Source: UBA3206 sp964548855
Lineage (GTDB): Bacteria > Bacillota_I > Bacilli_A > Acholeplasmatales > Anaeroplasmataceae
Assembly: GCA_964548855.1 (NCBI GenBank)
Contig: CAZJSR010000007.1
Location: 1-64,000, forward strand
Length of the DNA: 64,000 bases
Reading direction: 5' to 3'
Shown here: positions 8,409-16,958 of the stretch, one piece after another
How positions within the stretch are numbered: the first letter of the stretch is position 1
Layout of the letters: each line of letters begins with the position of its first letter
Translations under genes and position numbers: made by a program
Notes under the pieces: generated by a model
Database searches by the model: none
Told to the model about the DNA's origin: nothing
Seen by the model: the letters and a program-made list of their open reading frames with translations, nothing else

Positions 8409-9097
8409 CCATTTTGCATAGTAAATGATATTCTCTTTGATTCATCTTTATATGATTCAACAACTGAATCACTATATTTTGAATCTTTATAAACTGTTGT
8501 AGTTGCGTATACAGGTGCAATTACATATGTAATAAGTGTAATTCTTCTTGTTGAACTATCACCATCTGCAATATACTTAACATAGTCTACACGCATAGGT
8601 ACATATAATACTGCAAATTTCTTTTCATCATTTGAAGCATCACAAAAACCTTCTTTTGGTTCTACTAATGTTGAAGATTCTTTGAAAATTTCATAACCAA
8701 CTGCTGTTTTAATTGTTGTATCTTCACTTAAGATATCAATAATTGTAGCTAAATCACCAGAACTAAAAGCTGTTGTTGATGCATAATTTGCATATATAGT
8801 TGATTTTGAATTATATGATGGAATATCTAAAATATTCATTTTTGCTTCAGATTGAATATTTTTTGGTAAAAACACCTCAAAATGAGCAGTTTTTGTAGTA
8901 TCATATCCATCTTCTTTATTAGTAATAGCTACATTATTTATTGCAGTTTCATTATATTCAATATTATTAAACCATACATTAGATATATCATGATTTTTAG
9001 CACTTTCATCTAAATCATAGCTTTCTTTAGTTTTTTTACATCCACTTAAACTTACTATTCCAAGAACAGCAAATAAACCTAAAAGTATTTTTTTCAT
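8396..9097 (-). CDS. Putative lipoprotein, unknown function
   Basis: 233 aa. A type II signal peptide is clear: MKKILLGLFAVLGIVSLSGC, with lipobox LSGC and the lipidated Cys at residue 20. The mature protein starts with a Lys/Thr/Ser linker and then a beta-rich domain without motifs I recognise. It is expected to be anchored on the outer face of the cytoplasmic membrane. It is monocistronic, between its own promoter and terminator, and divergent from the polymerase-like gene at 9248. No function can be assigned. Confidence 0.8.
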   Translation of the reverse strand: MKKILLGLFAVLGIVSLSGCKKTKESYDLDESAKNHDISNVWFNNIEYNETAINNVAITNKEDGYDTTKTAHFEVFLPKNIQSEAKMNILDIPSYNSKSTIYANYASTTAFSSGDLATIIDILSEDTTIKTAVGYEIFKESSTLVEPKEGFCDASNDEKKFAVLYVPMRVDYVKYIADGDSSTRRITLITYVIAPVYATTTVYKDSKYSDSVVESYKDESKRISFTMQNGAIK

Positions 9098-9134
9098 TTA
9101 TTATCATTCACCTCATAAATTCATTAACAAGGTG

Positions 9135-9163
9135 ATTATAACATAACAATTTAATTAAATCTA
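9135..9163 (-). promoter_or_regulatory. Promoter of lipoprotein gene (extended -10)
   Basis: On the minus strand, TGT-TATAAT (extended -10; hexamer 9135-9140) with a 17-nt spacer to a weak -35 TAGATT (9158-9163). Confidence 0.65.
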
Positions 9164-9190
9164 CTATTTTTTTATTACCATTCTCTTTAT

Positions 9191-9219
9191 TTTACAACAA
9201 TTGTAGAATATAATATTAT
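9191..9219 (+). promoter_or_regulatory. Promoter of O-antigen-ligase-like gene
   Basis: -35 TTTACA (9191-9196), 17-nt spacer, -10 TATTAT (9214-9219), about 28 nt before the ATG. Divergent from the lipoprotein promoter. Confidence 0.65.
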
Positions 9220-9247
9220 CATAAATATTTTTTGAGGATGTGGGAAT

Positions 9248-10663
9248 ATGCTTTTATATTTTTTTCCTAAATTAAAGGATAATAAAATAATTAATAATAT
9301 AATAAATTTTCTTTATTCAAATTTATTCATTATATTTTCCGTAATACTCATGACTTTTTCAAGTTTATTCGGATTTGAAATTTTTATTTATTATATTATA
9401 GTAATATTTGCACTAGGAATTCTCTTATTATGTGATGATACCATCCCTATAATACCACTTTTATGTATTGGATATATGACGTTTTCCACAAAAAATAATC
9501 CAATAGATAAAACGGCATCATTTATATACGGTTCTTCATTTAAAATTAATATGATAATTATAATAGTTATATTATCTATTTCTTTTATTACGAGACTTAT
9601 CATAGATATTTATAGAAAAAAGAATCTTAAGAAACCGAAATTTCTTTTGAGCATAACTCTTTTATCGCTATTCTTAGTTTTAGGTGGAATTGGTTCAGAT
9701 TACTATAAAGGAATGTCATCAATATATGGTATGCTAGTAGGGATATCTTTCGGATTTGTTTATTTATTCTTACATTTTACAATTGATTCAAAAAATCTAA
9801 AATTAGATTACTTTGCTAGAGTATTTATGTATATTGGTCTTGGTATAACAATACAAATAATTAATATGTATTACAACGCTGGATTTACAAATGATGTTTT
9901 TGATAGAGGGTTATTAAGAACTGGATGGGGAATATACAATAACGTGGGATGCGTTATGTGCGTTTGTTTACCTGCTGCGTTTTATTTATCAATTAAAAAC
10001 GAAAAAAATCTAGTATATTCAATTATAACTCACATAATATACATTGCCCTTATTTTCACACAAAGTAGAGCAGGTATATTAATGGGAACATTCTTATATA
10101 TTATTTGTACTATATTACTTATAATATTCTCAAATAAAAAACAAATACTTAATCATTTAGTAATGTTATTTGCGATATTAATAACAATAGGATTGATATC
10201 TATTATAAACTTTAATATTATAAAAAACATTTTCAATTCACTATTTATTGCGAAATTTGATGATAGTAGTAGATTCGAATTATATAAAGGAGGATGGAAT
10301 GCATTTAAAACAAATCCAATTTTCGGTACTGGTTTTTATGATTATGATCATTCATACTCTGTACATTTTAGTAAAACATCCTTCTTACCTCCAAGATACC
10401 ATAATACAATCGTACAAATGATTGCCTCATGTGGAATATTAGGTTTATTAAGTTATCTATATCATCGTTTTGATACACTCTTAGCAATTTGTAAAAAGCC
10501 AAGTTTAGAAAAGATATTTATAGGACTTTGTATATCTGGAATTCTTCTTACATCACTTCTCGATTGTCACTTCTTTAACATAGGGCCTGGAATACATTAT
10601 GGAGTATTATTATTATTATTAGAAAAGACCATAGAATTAGAAAAAGCTACCACTAATGAGTGA
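9248..10663 (+). CDS. O-antigen ligase/polymerase-like membrane protein
   Basis: 471 aa polytopic protein with about ten hydrophobic helices. The family hallmarks are present: TQSRAGILMG in the middle and, in the large extracytoplasmic loop, the GTGFYDYDHSYS block followed by YHNTIVQMIASCGILGLLSY, the H-N-x-x-x-Q signature of Wzy/WaaL-like proteins. In Gram-positive bacteria these polymerise or attach surface glycans carried on undecaprenyl diphosphate. No glycosyltransferase genes flank it, so the substrate is unknown. The RBS GAGGATGTGGGA precedes the ATG. The stop falls inside the shared terminator. Confidence 0.78.
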   Translation: MLLYFFPKLKDNKIINNIINFLYSNLFIIFSVILMTFSSLFGFEIFIYYIIVIFALGILLLCDDTIPIIPLLCIGYMTFSTKNNPIDKTASFIYGSSFKINMIIIIVILSISFITRLIIDIYRKKNLKKPKFLLSITLLSLFLVLGGIGSDYYKGMSSIYGMLVGISFGFVYLFLHFTIDSKNLKLDYFARVFMYIGLGITIQIINMYYNAGFTNDVFDRGLLRTGWGIYNNVGCVMCVCLPAAFYLSIKNEKNLVYSIITHIIYIALIFTQSRAGILMGTFLYIICTILLIIFSNKKQILNHLVMLFAILITIGLISIINFNIIKNIFNSLFIAKFDDSSRFELYKGGWNAFKTNPIFGTGFYDYDHSYSVHFSKTSFLPPRYHNTIVQMIASCGILGLLSYLYHRFDTLLAICKKPSLEKIFIGLCISGILLTSLLDCHFFNIGPGIHYGVLLLLLEKTIELEKATTNE

Positions 10664-10682
10664 TAGCTTATTTTTCTTTTTT
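10645..10682. terminator. Bidirectional terminator between convergent genes
   Basis: AGCTA-c-CACT, loop AATG, AGTG-a-TAGCT (10645-10668). On the plus strand it is followed by TATTTTTCTTTTTT, and on the minus strand by TTTTT. It overlaps both stop codons and serves the polymerase gene and xerC. Confidence 0.85.
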
Positions 10683-11594
10683 AGCTCTTGGAAAACTTTC
10701 AAAATAACTTTTGTTTATTCTTTCTGTAGTTACATGAGTATATATTCTCGTTGTTGAAATACTTTCATGCCCTAATAATTCTTGTACAACTTTTAAATCA
10801 GCACCATTATTTAACATAGACGAAGCAAAACTATGCCTTAACATATGTGGTGTAATTTTATATGTTTCACCCATTTTTTCAATTATACTATTTAGAATTA
10901 CTCTAACACCTCTAGGAGTTAGTGGTGTTCCATTTTTATTTAACATTAAGGTTCTTTCTAAAGGATTTTTTGAATTACTCAATAAGGTTATTCTTTCATA
11001 ACTAATATAATGTTTAATATGTTGTGCTAGTTTATTATACATTAGAGCAATTCTATCTTTTTTACCCTTACCACTTCTAATAGAAATTACGTTATTACTA
11101 AAATCAACATCTTTAATTTCAAGAGAACATAATTCACTTACACGAAGTCCACATCCATATAAAATTTCTAAAATAACAAGATTTCTAAAACCTAATGTTG
11201 TTTTATTATCAATAGACGAAAACATCATCTTTATTTCTTCATCAGTCAAAACTTTAGGAAGTCTTTTAGGTACTTTATCACTTTTAATATCTGAAAAAAA
11301 ATTAAAAGAGACAACATGTTCCTTTAAAAGAAAATCATAAAAAGCTCTTAAACTTGACATTTTTCTATTAACAGTAGAAGACTTTTCATCTTGGCTATTT
11401 AAATAATTGTGATAATTCTTAGCTATTCTTTCGTTTCTAATAGACATTAAATTAGGAGCAAACTTTTCAGCATGAATAAAATTGGAAAAATCAACCACAT
11501 CTTTAACATAGGCTTTAATTGTGTTATTAGAATATCCTTTTTCACTTTCAAGGTAATTAGAAAACTCAGCGATTGCTTCTTCATCAGTTTTCAT
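10668..11594 (-). CDS. xerC: Tyrosine recombinase XerC/CodV type
   Basis: 308 aa site-specific recombinase. An N-terminal SAM-like DNA-binding domain (FSNYLESEKGYSNNTIKAYVKD) precedes the catalytic domain. The catalytic Arg is in YGCGLRVSELCSLE, the Lys in SGKGKKDR, the HxxR in HMLRHSFASSML, then GHESISTTRIYTHV with His and the nucleophilic Tyr. Xer proteins resolve chromosome dimers at dif. It lies directly downstream of trmFO with an 11-nt overlap, as codV does in Bacillus, which favours XerC over a mobile-element integrase. No att repeats were seen around it. Confidence 0.88.
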   Translation of the reverse strand: MKTDEEAIAEFSNYLESEKGYSNNTIKAYVKDVVDFSNFIHAEKFAPNLMSIRNERIAKNYHNYLNSQDEKSSTVNRKMSSLRAFYDFLLKEHVVSFNFFSDIKSDKVPKRLPKVLTDEEIKMMFSSIDNKTTLGFRNLVILEILYGCGLRVSELCSLEIKDVDFSNNVISIRSGKGKKDRIALMYNKLAQHIKHYISYERITLLSNSKNPLERTLMLNKNGTPLTPRGVRVILNSIIEKMGETYKITPHMLRHSFASSMLNNGADLKVVQELLGHESISTTRIYTHVTTERINKSYFESFPRAKKEK

Positions 11595-12882
11595 CTAACC
11601 ACTCCTTAGCTTTTTTTATCTCATCAAGTGCACGCTTTGCATATAAAGATTTTCTTTCTTTCTTATTATGCTTAAAATCCAAATCTTCCATAATTCCAAA
11701 ATTCGCATTCATTGGTTGAAATCCATTTGGATTTGCATTACATATATAATTCGACATTGACCCAATAACTGTTTTTCTTGAGAAATTATATAATTCTTTA
11801 TTTTTCAAATATCTATCCATATTTATAGCCGCAAGTATTCCACTTGCTGCACTCTCAACATAACCTTCAACACCACTTAATTGTCCAGCGAAAAAGATAT
11901 TTTTATATTTTTTCGTTTGCATTGTCGGATTTAAAATCTTTGGCGCATTAATATATGAATTTCTATGCATTACACCGTATTTAACAAAAACAGCATTTTC
12001 AAGGCCTGGTATTAAAGAGAATACTCTTTTTTGTTCTGGCCACTTTAAATGTGTTTGAAAACCAACTAAATTATACATAGTTTTAGCCGCATCATCTTGA
12101 CGAAGTTGAACAACAGCATAAGGTTTCTTTCCATCCGGAGTTTCAAGACCTACAGGCTTAAGTGGACCAAATGTAAGAGTTTGAGGCCCTCTTTTTGCCA
12201 TTATTTCAACAGGCATACATCCCTCAAAGACTTTTAGTTCAAAATCATGCGCTTCTACGCATTCTGCATTAATTAATTCATTATAAAATTTATCAAATTC
12301 CTCTTTTGTCATAGGACAATTTAAATACGAAGCTTCACCTTTATCATATCTACTTTTTAAATAAACCTTCGAATAATCTAAACTATCTGCTAAAACAATC
12401 GGAGCTGCCGCATCAAAAAAATAGAAATCATCCGCATCAAATTTTTCTTTAATCTCTCTACTTAATGAATCCGAAGTTAGAGGGCCACTACAAATAATTG
12501 TAGGAATATTCTCATCAATTTGTGTAACTTCATCATGACAAACAGTAATATTCGGATGATTATTAATAACATCTGTTACAGCTTGACTATAACCTTCTCT
12601 ATCAACCGCAAGTGCACCACCAGCTTCTACACTATGTTCTCTTGCTGTTTTAATAATCAAAGAATCAAAAACTTCCATTTCTTTTTTTAAAATACCACAA
12701 GCATTTTCTAATGAATCTGCCCTAAGCGAATTAGAACAAACAAGTTCTGCATATTTACTTGTTTTATGAGCCGGTGTCATTTTGTTTGGTCTCATTTCAA
12801 ATAATTTTACTTTATATCCTTTATTAGCTAAATAATAAGCAGCTTCACATCCAGCTAATCCTGCACCTATAATATATATCAT
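11584..12882 (-). CDS. trmFO: tRNA m5U54 methyltransferase, FAD/folate-dependent (TrmFO)
   Basis: 432 aa. The Rossmann-type FAD motif GAGLAGCEAAYYLA opens the protein. Conserved blocks follow: FEMRPNKMTPAHKT, AELVCSNSLRADSLENACGILKKEM, SAGA-like VEAGGALAVDREGYS, and FAGQLSGVEGYVESAASG near the end. It makes ribothymidine at T-loop position 54 using methylenetetrahydrofolate. There is no strong Shine-Dalgarno before the ATG; a small hairpin CGAG-TTAT-CTCG lies just upstream. Confidence 0.96.
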   Translation of the reverse strand: MIYIIGAGLAGCEAAYYLANKGYKVKLFEMRPNKMTPAHKTSKYAELVCSNSLRADSLENACGILKKEMEVFDSLIIKTAREHSVEAGGALAVDREGYSQAVTDVINNHPNITVCHDEVTQIDENIPTIICSGPLTSDSLSREIKEKFDADDFYFFDAAAPIVLADSLDYSKVYLKSRYDKGEASYLNCPMTKEEFDKFYNELINAECVEAHDFELKVFEGCMPVEIMAKRGPQTLTFGPLKPVGLETPDGKKPYAVVQLRQDDAAKTMYNLVGFQTHLKWPEQKRVFSLIPGLENAVFVKYGVMHRNSYINAPKILNPTMQTKKYKNIFFAGQLSGVEGYVESAASGILAAINMDRYLKNKELYNFSRKTVIGSMSNYICNANPNGFQPMNANFGIMEDLDFKHNKKERKSLYAKRALDEIKKAKEWLDEN

Positions 12883-12921
12883 AATAACCGAGATAACTCG
12901 AATTCACGCCCTTTCAAATCA

Positions 12922-12930
12922 ATTATAACA
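12922..12930 (-). promoter_or_regulatory. Extended -10 promoter for trmFO-xerC
   Basis: Minus-strand TGT-TATAAT (hexamer 12922-12927) lies about 40 nt upstream of the trmFO ATG. The -35 (TTAAAT at 17 nt) is weak. It lies just beyond the LysM-gene terminator. Confidence 0.55.
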
Positions 12931-12931
12931 T

Positions 12932-12959
12932 AAAAAAGATAATCATTTAATAATTATCT
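12932..12959 (-). terminator. Terminator of LysM gene
   Basis: The minus strand reads GATAATTATTAAATGATTATC then TTTTTT. The stem GATAAT/ATTATC spans the TGA stop codon. Confidence 0.7.
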
Positions 12960-13407
12960 TTTCATTTACTTTAAACCACTTATCTTTATTCAAAACAAGA
13001 AGGTTATATGAGTCAATTTTATAATTTTTTAAGATGTCATCAACAGTAATTCCAGGAGTTATAATTATTTCCTTAGCACTTGTTTCTATAGCCTGATTTT
13101 CTTTTAAATATAAATCTTTAACACAATTATTCTTCATCAGACAATCAACACTTATTCCATTTCTTTCAGAAATAATTGAAAGAGTGTCTCCAGGTTTAGT
13201 ATAATATTTATTACATGTAGGAATAAATATTATTTGATTTGGATATATTGTTGTAGATTGCATTTTATTATGCATGATAAGATCATCAACACTTATTCCA
13301 TACATATTAGCTATTTTATATAAAGTATCTCCTGGCTTTACAACATATGTATTTCCCCCATCAAATTCCTTACTATTTACAAATTTTTCAAAACTATAAT
13401 TATTCAA
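12943..13407 (-). CDS. LysM-repeat protein
   Basis: 154 aa. Two clear LysM motifs: TYVVKPGDTLYKIANMYGIS (about residues 20-64) and YYTKPGDTLSIISERNGIS (about 68-110). A degenerate third repeat follows (IIITPGITVDDILKNYKI). LysM domains bind GlcNAc-containing glycans such as peptidoglycan. No signal peptide is visible, so secretion is uncertain; Bacillus has similar small LysM proteins associated with spores. The start is probably TTG, with GGGTGA 6 nt upstream. It begins 18 nt after the ung stop. Confidence 0.78.
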   Translation of the reverse strand: MNNYSFEKFVNSKEFDGGNTYVVKPGDTLYKIANMYGISVDDLIMHNKMQSTTIYPNQIIFIPTCNKYYTKPGDTLSIISERNGISVDCLMKNNCVKDLYLKENQAIETSAKEIIITPGITVDDILKNYKIDSYNLLVLNKDKWFKVNEKIIIK

Positions 13408-13425
13408 TATATTTCACCCAATCTA

Positions 13426-14100
13426 TCATATGTCGAATAAAGTTTTAGCTTTTAGGCCTTTATACCATTTAATAGGTTCTATATTATTTTCTATTAAAAA
13501 TTCATTTGTTTTACTAAATGGTTTTGAACCAAAAAAGCCTCTATATGCACCAAGTGGTGAAGGATGAGGTGATGTAATAACCAAATGTTTTGGATTTGTA
13601 ATTAAAGATGCTTTTTTTATTGAAGGCGTTCCCCACAATATAAATACTATCGGATGTTGTTCATTATTTAAATACATAATTGTGTTATCAGTTAATATCT
13701 CCCAACCTTTTTTCTTATGAGACATAGATAATTTATCCCTTACTGTTAATATCGTATTAAGTAAGAATACATCTTGTTGTGCTAAATATAGTAGATTACC
13801 ATCTTGTTCTACCTCCACACCTAAATCATCTGACATTTCTTTATATATATTTCTTAATGAAGGTGTAAGATGTTTATCATAAACACTAAAACTAAATCCA
13901 TGTGCTTCTCCATCATTTATATAAGGATCTTGTCCTAATATAACAACCTTTACTTTTTCTGGTTCGGTGTATTTATAAGCATTAAATATATCATCAAAAT
14001 CAGGATGACATTTATAATTTTTGTATTCTTCTTTAACAAAAATCATTAAATCTTTAAAATAATCTTTATTCTTTTCAGTTTCAAAAAAATCATTCCACAT
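13426..14100 (-). CDS. ung: Uracil-DNA glycosylase, family 1
   Basis: 224 aa. Removes uracil from DNA to start base-excision repair. The catalytic water-activating motif is VILGQDPYINDGEAHGFSFSV, followed by VFLLNTILTVR and the His motif TSPHPSPLGAYRGFFGSKPFS. I prefer the ATG at 14100 (MWNDFF), matching the family's usual start and preceded by GGTGATTAAA. An in-frame ATG 12 nt upstream would itself overlap that ribosome binding site. Confidence 0.96.
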   Translation of the reverse strand: MWNDFFETEKNKDYFKDLMIFVKEEYKNYKCHPDFDDIFNAYKYTEPEKVKVVILGQDPYINDGEAHGFSFSVYDKHLTPSLRNIYKEMSDDLGVEVEQDGNLLYLAQQDVFLLNTILTVRDKLSMSHKKKGWEILTDNTIMYLNNEQHPIVFILWGTPSIKKASLITNPKHLVITSPHPSPLGAYRGFFGSKPFSKTNEFLIENNIEPIKWYKGLKAKTLFDI

Positions 14101-14117
14101 TTTAATCACCATAAATT

Positions 14118-14141
14118 AAAGACCATATTTCTATGGTCTTT
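14118..14141. terminator. Hairpin terminator after hpf
   Basis: AAAGACCAT (14118-14126) pairs perfectly with ATGGTCTTT (14133-14141). The T-rich tails on either side are only modest. Likely ends the hpf transcript before ung. Confidence 0.65.
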
Positions 14142-14151
14142 ATTTCAATTA

Positions 14152-14694
14152 TTATCTTGTTTCAATTACTGCATAATCTCCATCTTCACGAAGATATAAT
14201 ACATTAATTCTTCCTGTTTCTTTATCTAAATATACGAAGAAATCGTGTCCTGATAATTCCATATGCCCCATAGCTTCTTCTAAAGTCATCGGAGTTAATT
14301 CAACTTGCTTATTACGAACAAGTTGAGCCGCTTTCATTTCTTTATCTAGAGCTTCTAAATCTAAATTAGCATCGTAGAATACATCCTTAATTCCCTCTTT
14401 ATCAGATTTTTCTTTGATTCTTGTTTTATATTTTCTAATTTGAGAAATTAATTTTTCAATTGTCTTATCAATTGCTGAATATAAATCTTCATCAGCAACT
14501 TCAGCTCTTAAAACTGCGTTCTTTGTTGGAATAGTAACTTCTACCTTATGGAACTTAGGGTAAACCTTACATACAACACGTGCATTTAATTCCTCTTGAA
14601 AATAATTTTGAAGTTTTGATAATTTCTTTGTAGCAAACTCTACATTTGCTTCTGATGGATTAAATCCATTCTTTCCTACAACTTCAACCTTCAT
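14152..14694 (-). CDS. hpf: Ribosome hibernation promoting factor, long form
   Basis: 180 aa. An N-terminal S30AE/YfiA domain (MKVEVVGKNGFNPSEANVEFATKKLSKLQNYF, then VEVTIPTKNAVLRAEV) joins a C-terminal dimerisation domain (LTPMTLEEAMGHMELSGHDFFVYLDKETGRINVLYLREDGDYAVIE). Long HPF dimerises 70S ribosomes into 100S particles in stationary phase. I chose the ATG at 14694 because GGAGTGAT sits just upstream; an earlier ATG would add 9 residues without an RBS. It is monocistronic with its own promoter. Confidence 0.95.
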   Translation of the reverse strand: MKVEVVGKNGFNPSEANVEFATKKLSKLQNYFQEELNARVVCKVYPKFHKVEVTIPTKNAVLRAEVADEDLYSAIDKTIEKLISQIRKYKTRIKEKSDKEGIKDVFYDANLDLEALDKEMKAAQLVRNKQVELTPMTLEEAMGHMELSGHDFFVYLDKETGRINVLYLREDGDYAVIETR

Positions 14695-14742
14695 ATATAT
14701 CACTCCATTCATATCGACCATGTGTTCCTTTAGGTCACTTTT

Positions 14743-14771
14743 ATTATACCAAAAAACTAAAACGTTTTCAA
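14743..14771 (-). promoter_or_regulatory. SigA-type promoter for hpf
   Basis: On the minus strand, -35 TTGAAA (14766-14771), 17-nt spacer, -10 TATAAT (14743-14748). Confidence 0.85.
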
Positions 14772-14805
14772 TGATTTTTCAAAATAATATAACTTTAAAC
14801 ATTTA

Positions 14806-14834
14806 AGAAAAACTGTAAGCATTTCGCTTACAGT
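14806..14834 (-). terminator. Intrinsic terminator of csp
   Basis: ACTGTAAGC (14812-14820) pairs with GCTTACAGT (14826-14834), a perfect 9-bp stem. On the minus strand it is followed by TTTTTC. Confidence 0.9.
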
Positions 14835-14838
14835 CATA

Positions 14839-15042
14839 TTAGTGAATTTTATAAACATTATGAGCTTGCAGACCTTTTTCACCAAATACTAATTCAAATT
14901 CAACGACTTCTCCTTCTTGTAATGTTTTAAATCCATCATCTTGAATTGAACTATAATGAACAAAAATATCATCATAGTTTTCTTTTACTATGAATCCATA
15001 TCCTTTTTCATTATTGAACCACTTTACTTTTCCTTTTAGCAT
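14839..15042 (-). CDS. csp: Cold-shock protein, CspA family
   Basis: 67 aa single cold-shock domain. RNP1 is KGYGFIV (residues 14-20), RNP2 is DIFVHYSSI, and the aromatic RNA-binding face KVKWFNNEKGYGF is intact. It acts as a single-stranded nucleic-acid chaperone. RBS GGGAGG precedes the ATG. It is a short monocistronic unit. Confidence 0.96.
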   Translation of the reverse strand: MLKGKVKWFNNEKGYGFIVKENYDDIFVHYSSIQDDGFKTLQEGEVVEFELVFGEKGLQAHNVYKIH

Positions 15043-15071
15043 TATAATTTACCTCCCTGCTTTACAATTAT

Positions 15072-15100
15072 ATTTTATTATTATATGTATAAGATATCAA
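15072..15100 (-). promoter_or_regulatory. Candidate promoter of csp
   Basis: On the minus strand, -35 TTGATA (15095-15100), 17-nt spacer, -10 TAAAAT (15072-15077). Other AT-rich -10-like words nearby make the exact choice uncertain. Confidence 0.45.
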
Positions 15101-15121
15101 AGATTTTCGTACCAAAAATAA

Positions 15122-15490
15122 CTACACTATTCGACACCTAAAACATATAACAAAAATATCATCATCTATTAAATTAGATATAATATCAAGTTCTTCTATC
15201 TTATTTTTAAAAATAGTTAGATTATCCATTAGAATTAAATATTTAGATATGAGCTTTTCTACTACCCTAGAATATTCTAATAAAAAAGCATTCATGTTTA
15301 CCTTATCATTTTCATTAAGTATTTCTACAATATAACAAAATCTCTTATTATCTAAAGGAAGCGCTAATAAATTAATATTATTAATATGTTCATAAAAACA
15401 TTTATTACATACTAAATATTTTTGTTTTACTAATAAATCTTTAATTTTTCTTTTTATTATAAATTCATTATTACAAGCTATGCATTTCAT
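15122..15490 (-). CDS. Small cysteine-rich protein, possible zinc ribbon, unknown
   Basis: 122 aa, not recognised. An N-terminal CxxC at residues 3-6 (CIAC) and another CxxC at 28-31 (CNKC) are spaced like a zinc ribbon. A third CxxC-like pair (CFRC) lies at the extreme C-terminus. The middle is helical and Leu/Ile/Asn-rich. The RBS is the modest CGTGATT. It lies between the structured intergenic region and csp. A nucleic-acid or protein-binding role is possible, but nothing specific can be claimed. Confidence 0.55.
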   Translation of the reverse strand: MKCIACNNEFIIKRKIKDLLVKQKYLVCNKCFYEHINNINLLALPLDNKRFCYIVEILNENDKVNMNAFLLEYSRVVEKLISKYLILMDNLTIFKNKIEELDIISNLIDDDIFVICFRCRIV

Positions 15491-15540
15491 ATAATCACGT
15501 ATAATTAATTTAGTAATAATTAATAACTAAACCAACTATT

Positions 15541-15700
15541 ACTCCTTTCTTATAATATAAATGCACTGTGGATCTTTATCTGTATTACTAAGGCTAATTA
15601 AATATTTAGACCTTTTTTGGGTGATTATTACCACAGTCTTTTTTCTAATTTTAATTAGGTTAATTAAGGCTCACCCATAATATATTTAGACTAAAATATA
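15541..15700. other. Intergenic region with interleaved inverted repeats (candidate structured RNA)
   Basis: In the 241-nt gap between the cysteine-rich gene and the kinase gene, ACTGTGG (15565-15571) is complementary to CCACAGT (15631-15637), and GGGTGA (15619-15624) to TCACCC (15671-15676). The two pairs interleave, so both together would form a pseudoknot on either strand. A local hairpin AAGG-CTAA / TTAG-a-CCTT followed by TTTT is also visible at about 15590-15618 on the plus strand. No ORF of note lies here. Confidence 0.4.
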
Positions 15701-15710
15701 TCTAATTACT

Positions 15711-15733
15711 AAAAAAAGGGATTAAATCCCTTT
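15711..15733 (-). terminator. Intrinsic terminator of kinase operon
   Basis: AAAGGGAT (15715-15722) pairs with ATCCCTTT (15726-15733). On the minus strand it is followed by TTTT. It ends the permease-ATPase-regulator-kinase operon. Confidence 0.88.
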
Positions 15734-16958
15734 ATGCTTTAGAAAAAACTAATGTAATAATCATATTTTCATCGTCTATTTTCGCAAAAATATCTCCTTT
15801 TTGTTTAAACATAATTTCTCTTGCGATATAAAGACCAAGTCCACTACCTTTACTGTTTTTTATATTACTTCCTCTAAAGAAACTTTCAAAAATATGAGAT
15901 ATTTCATTATCAGATAATGTATTACCACTATTTTTAATTTCTATTAATATAGAAGAATCTTCTTCATATGCAGATATTTCTATTAGTTTTCCATCTCCAT
16001 ATTTTATAGCGTTTTCAACTATATTTTGAATAACCTCTACACTTCTATTTAAATCCCCCTTTAATAGACAATCCTTAAATCCATTTAAAATAAAGGGGAT
16101 TTGTACAAGCTTAAGTTTTTCTTTATAGTACATTTGTATTTCATCTAGCAAAAATTTCAAATAAAATTCCTGTACTTTAACCTCTATTGATAAAAAATCT
16201 TCCTTAGATGCAGAAACTATCATAGATAATAATGTTTCTATTTGACTTACATTATCATTTATACAAAGCGCTATTTCTTTAGTTTTATCAACATTATAAA
16301 GCCCTTTTTCAATAGCCTTTGAATATAGTTTTATAGCTGATAATGGTGTTTTAATATCATGGGATAGTGATAATAATAAAGTCTTTTTTTCACGTTCAAG
16401 TTCTAATTCTTTTTGTTTTTGTTCCTCAAGTTTTTCTCTTAATAAATTAAGTCCCCACACAAATTTCCCAAAATATTTATTTTTTTCTTCTTTAAGCGGT
16501 ATATTTAAATTTCCTCTTGCAATCTCATATGCCATATTTGTTAATTTAGAAAATGATTTTAATATTTTATATCTTACAAACAATAATACAAATATAACAC
16601 ATATAGTCATTACTGCTAGTGATATATTAAGATAAATAATATTTAGATTATTATTAAAATCACTCATTTTATAATCGAATCTATATAAATTACCATCAAT
16701 ATCCTTTATTATATAATCACTATTTGTATTATAAAAATCTGATGAGTATTCTTCTATATTAAACACATATTTATAATCATCTAAATTAACACTATGTAAA
16801 CCTTCATTTTTCATAATATATGAAATTCTATTAATTTCAACTCTATATTCTCTTTCATTTTTTTTATTATTCAATTTCAACATTAATATGTTAGATAATG
16901 TAAAAATCAAAACAACAAAAAATGATATTATAATACAAATTTTATTAAATGCTTTCAT
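15732..16958 (-). CDS. Sensor histidine kinase with extracytoplasmic domain
   Basis: 408 aa from the ATG at 16958. Helix 1 (about residues 7-28), an extracytoplasmic loop of about 80 residues, helix 2 (about 107-130), a HAMP-like linker, then the kinase core. The phospho-acceptor His lies in SLSHDIKTPLSA (His 200), the N box in QNIVENAIKYGDG and the G box in GSGLGLYIAREIM. It overlaps the regulator gene. A frame extending 4 codons to TTG has no usable RBS; GGGGAG precedes the ATG by 12 nt. The large sensor loop differs from the very short loops of BceS-type peptide sensors. The signal is unknown. Confidence 0.9.
   Translation of the reverse strand: MKAFNKICIIISFFVVLIFTLSNILMLKLNNKKNEREYRVEINRISYIMKNEGLHSVNLDDYKYVFNIEEYSSDFYNTNSDYIIKDIDGNLYRFDYKMSDFNNNLNIIYLNISLAVMTICVIFVLLFVRYKILKSFSKLTNMAYEIARGNLNIPLKEEKNKYFGKFVWGLNLLREKLEEQKQKELELEREKKTLLLSLSHDIKTPLSAIKLYSKAIEKGLYNVDKTKEIALCINDNVSQIETLLSMIVSASKEDFLSIEVKVQEFYLKFLLDEIQMYYKEKLKLVQIPFILNGFKDCLLKGDLNRSVEVIQNIVENAIKYGDGKLIEISAYEEDSSILIEIKNSGNTLSDNEISHIFESFFRGSNIKNSKGSGLGLYIAREIMFKQKGDIFAKIDDENMIITLVFSKA

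Noticed and set aside
10668..11594. Integrase of a mobile element
   Set aside because: Its coupling to trmFO and XerC/CodV-type motifs indicate a housekeeping recombinase; no att-like repeats or cargo genes are nearby.
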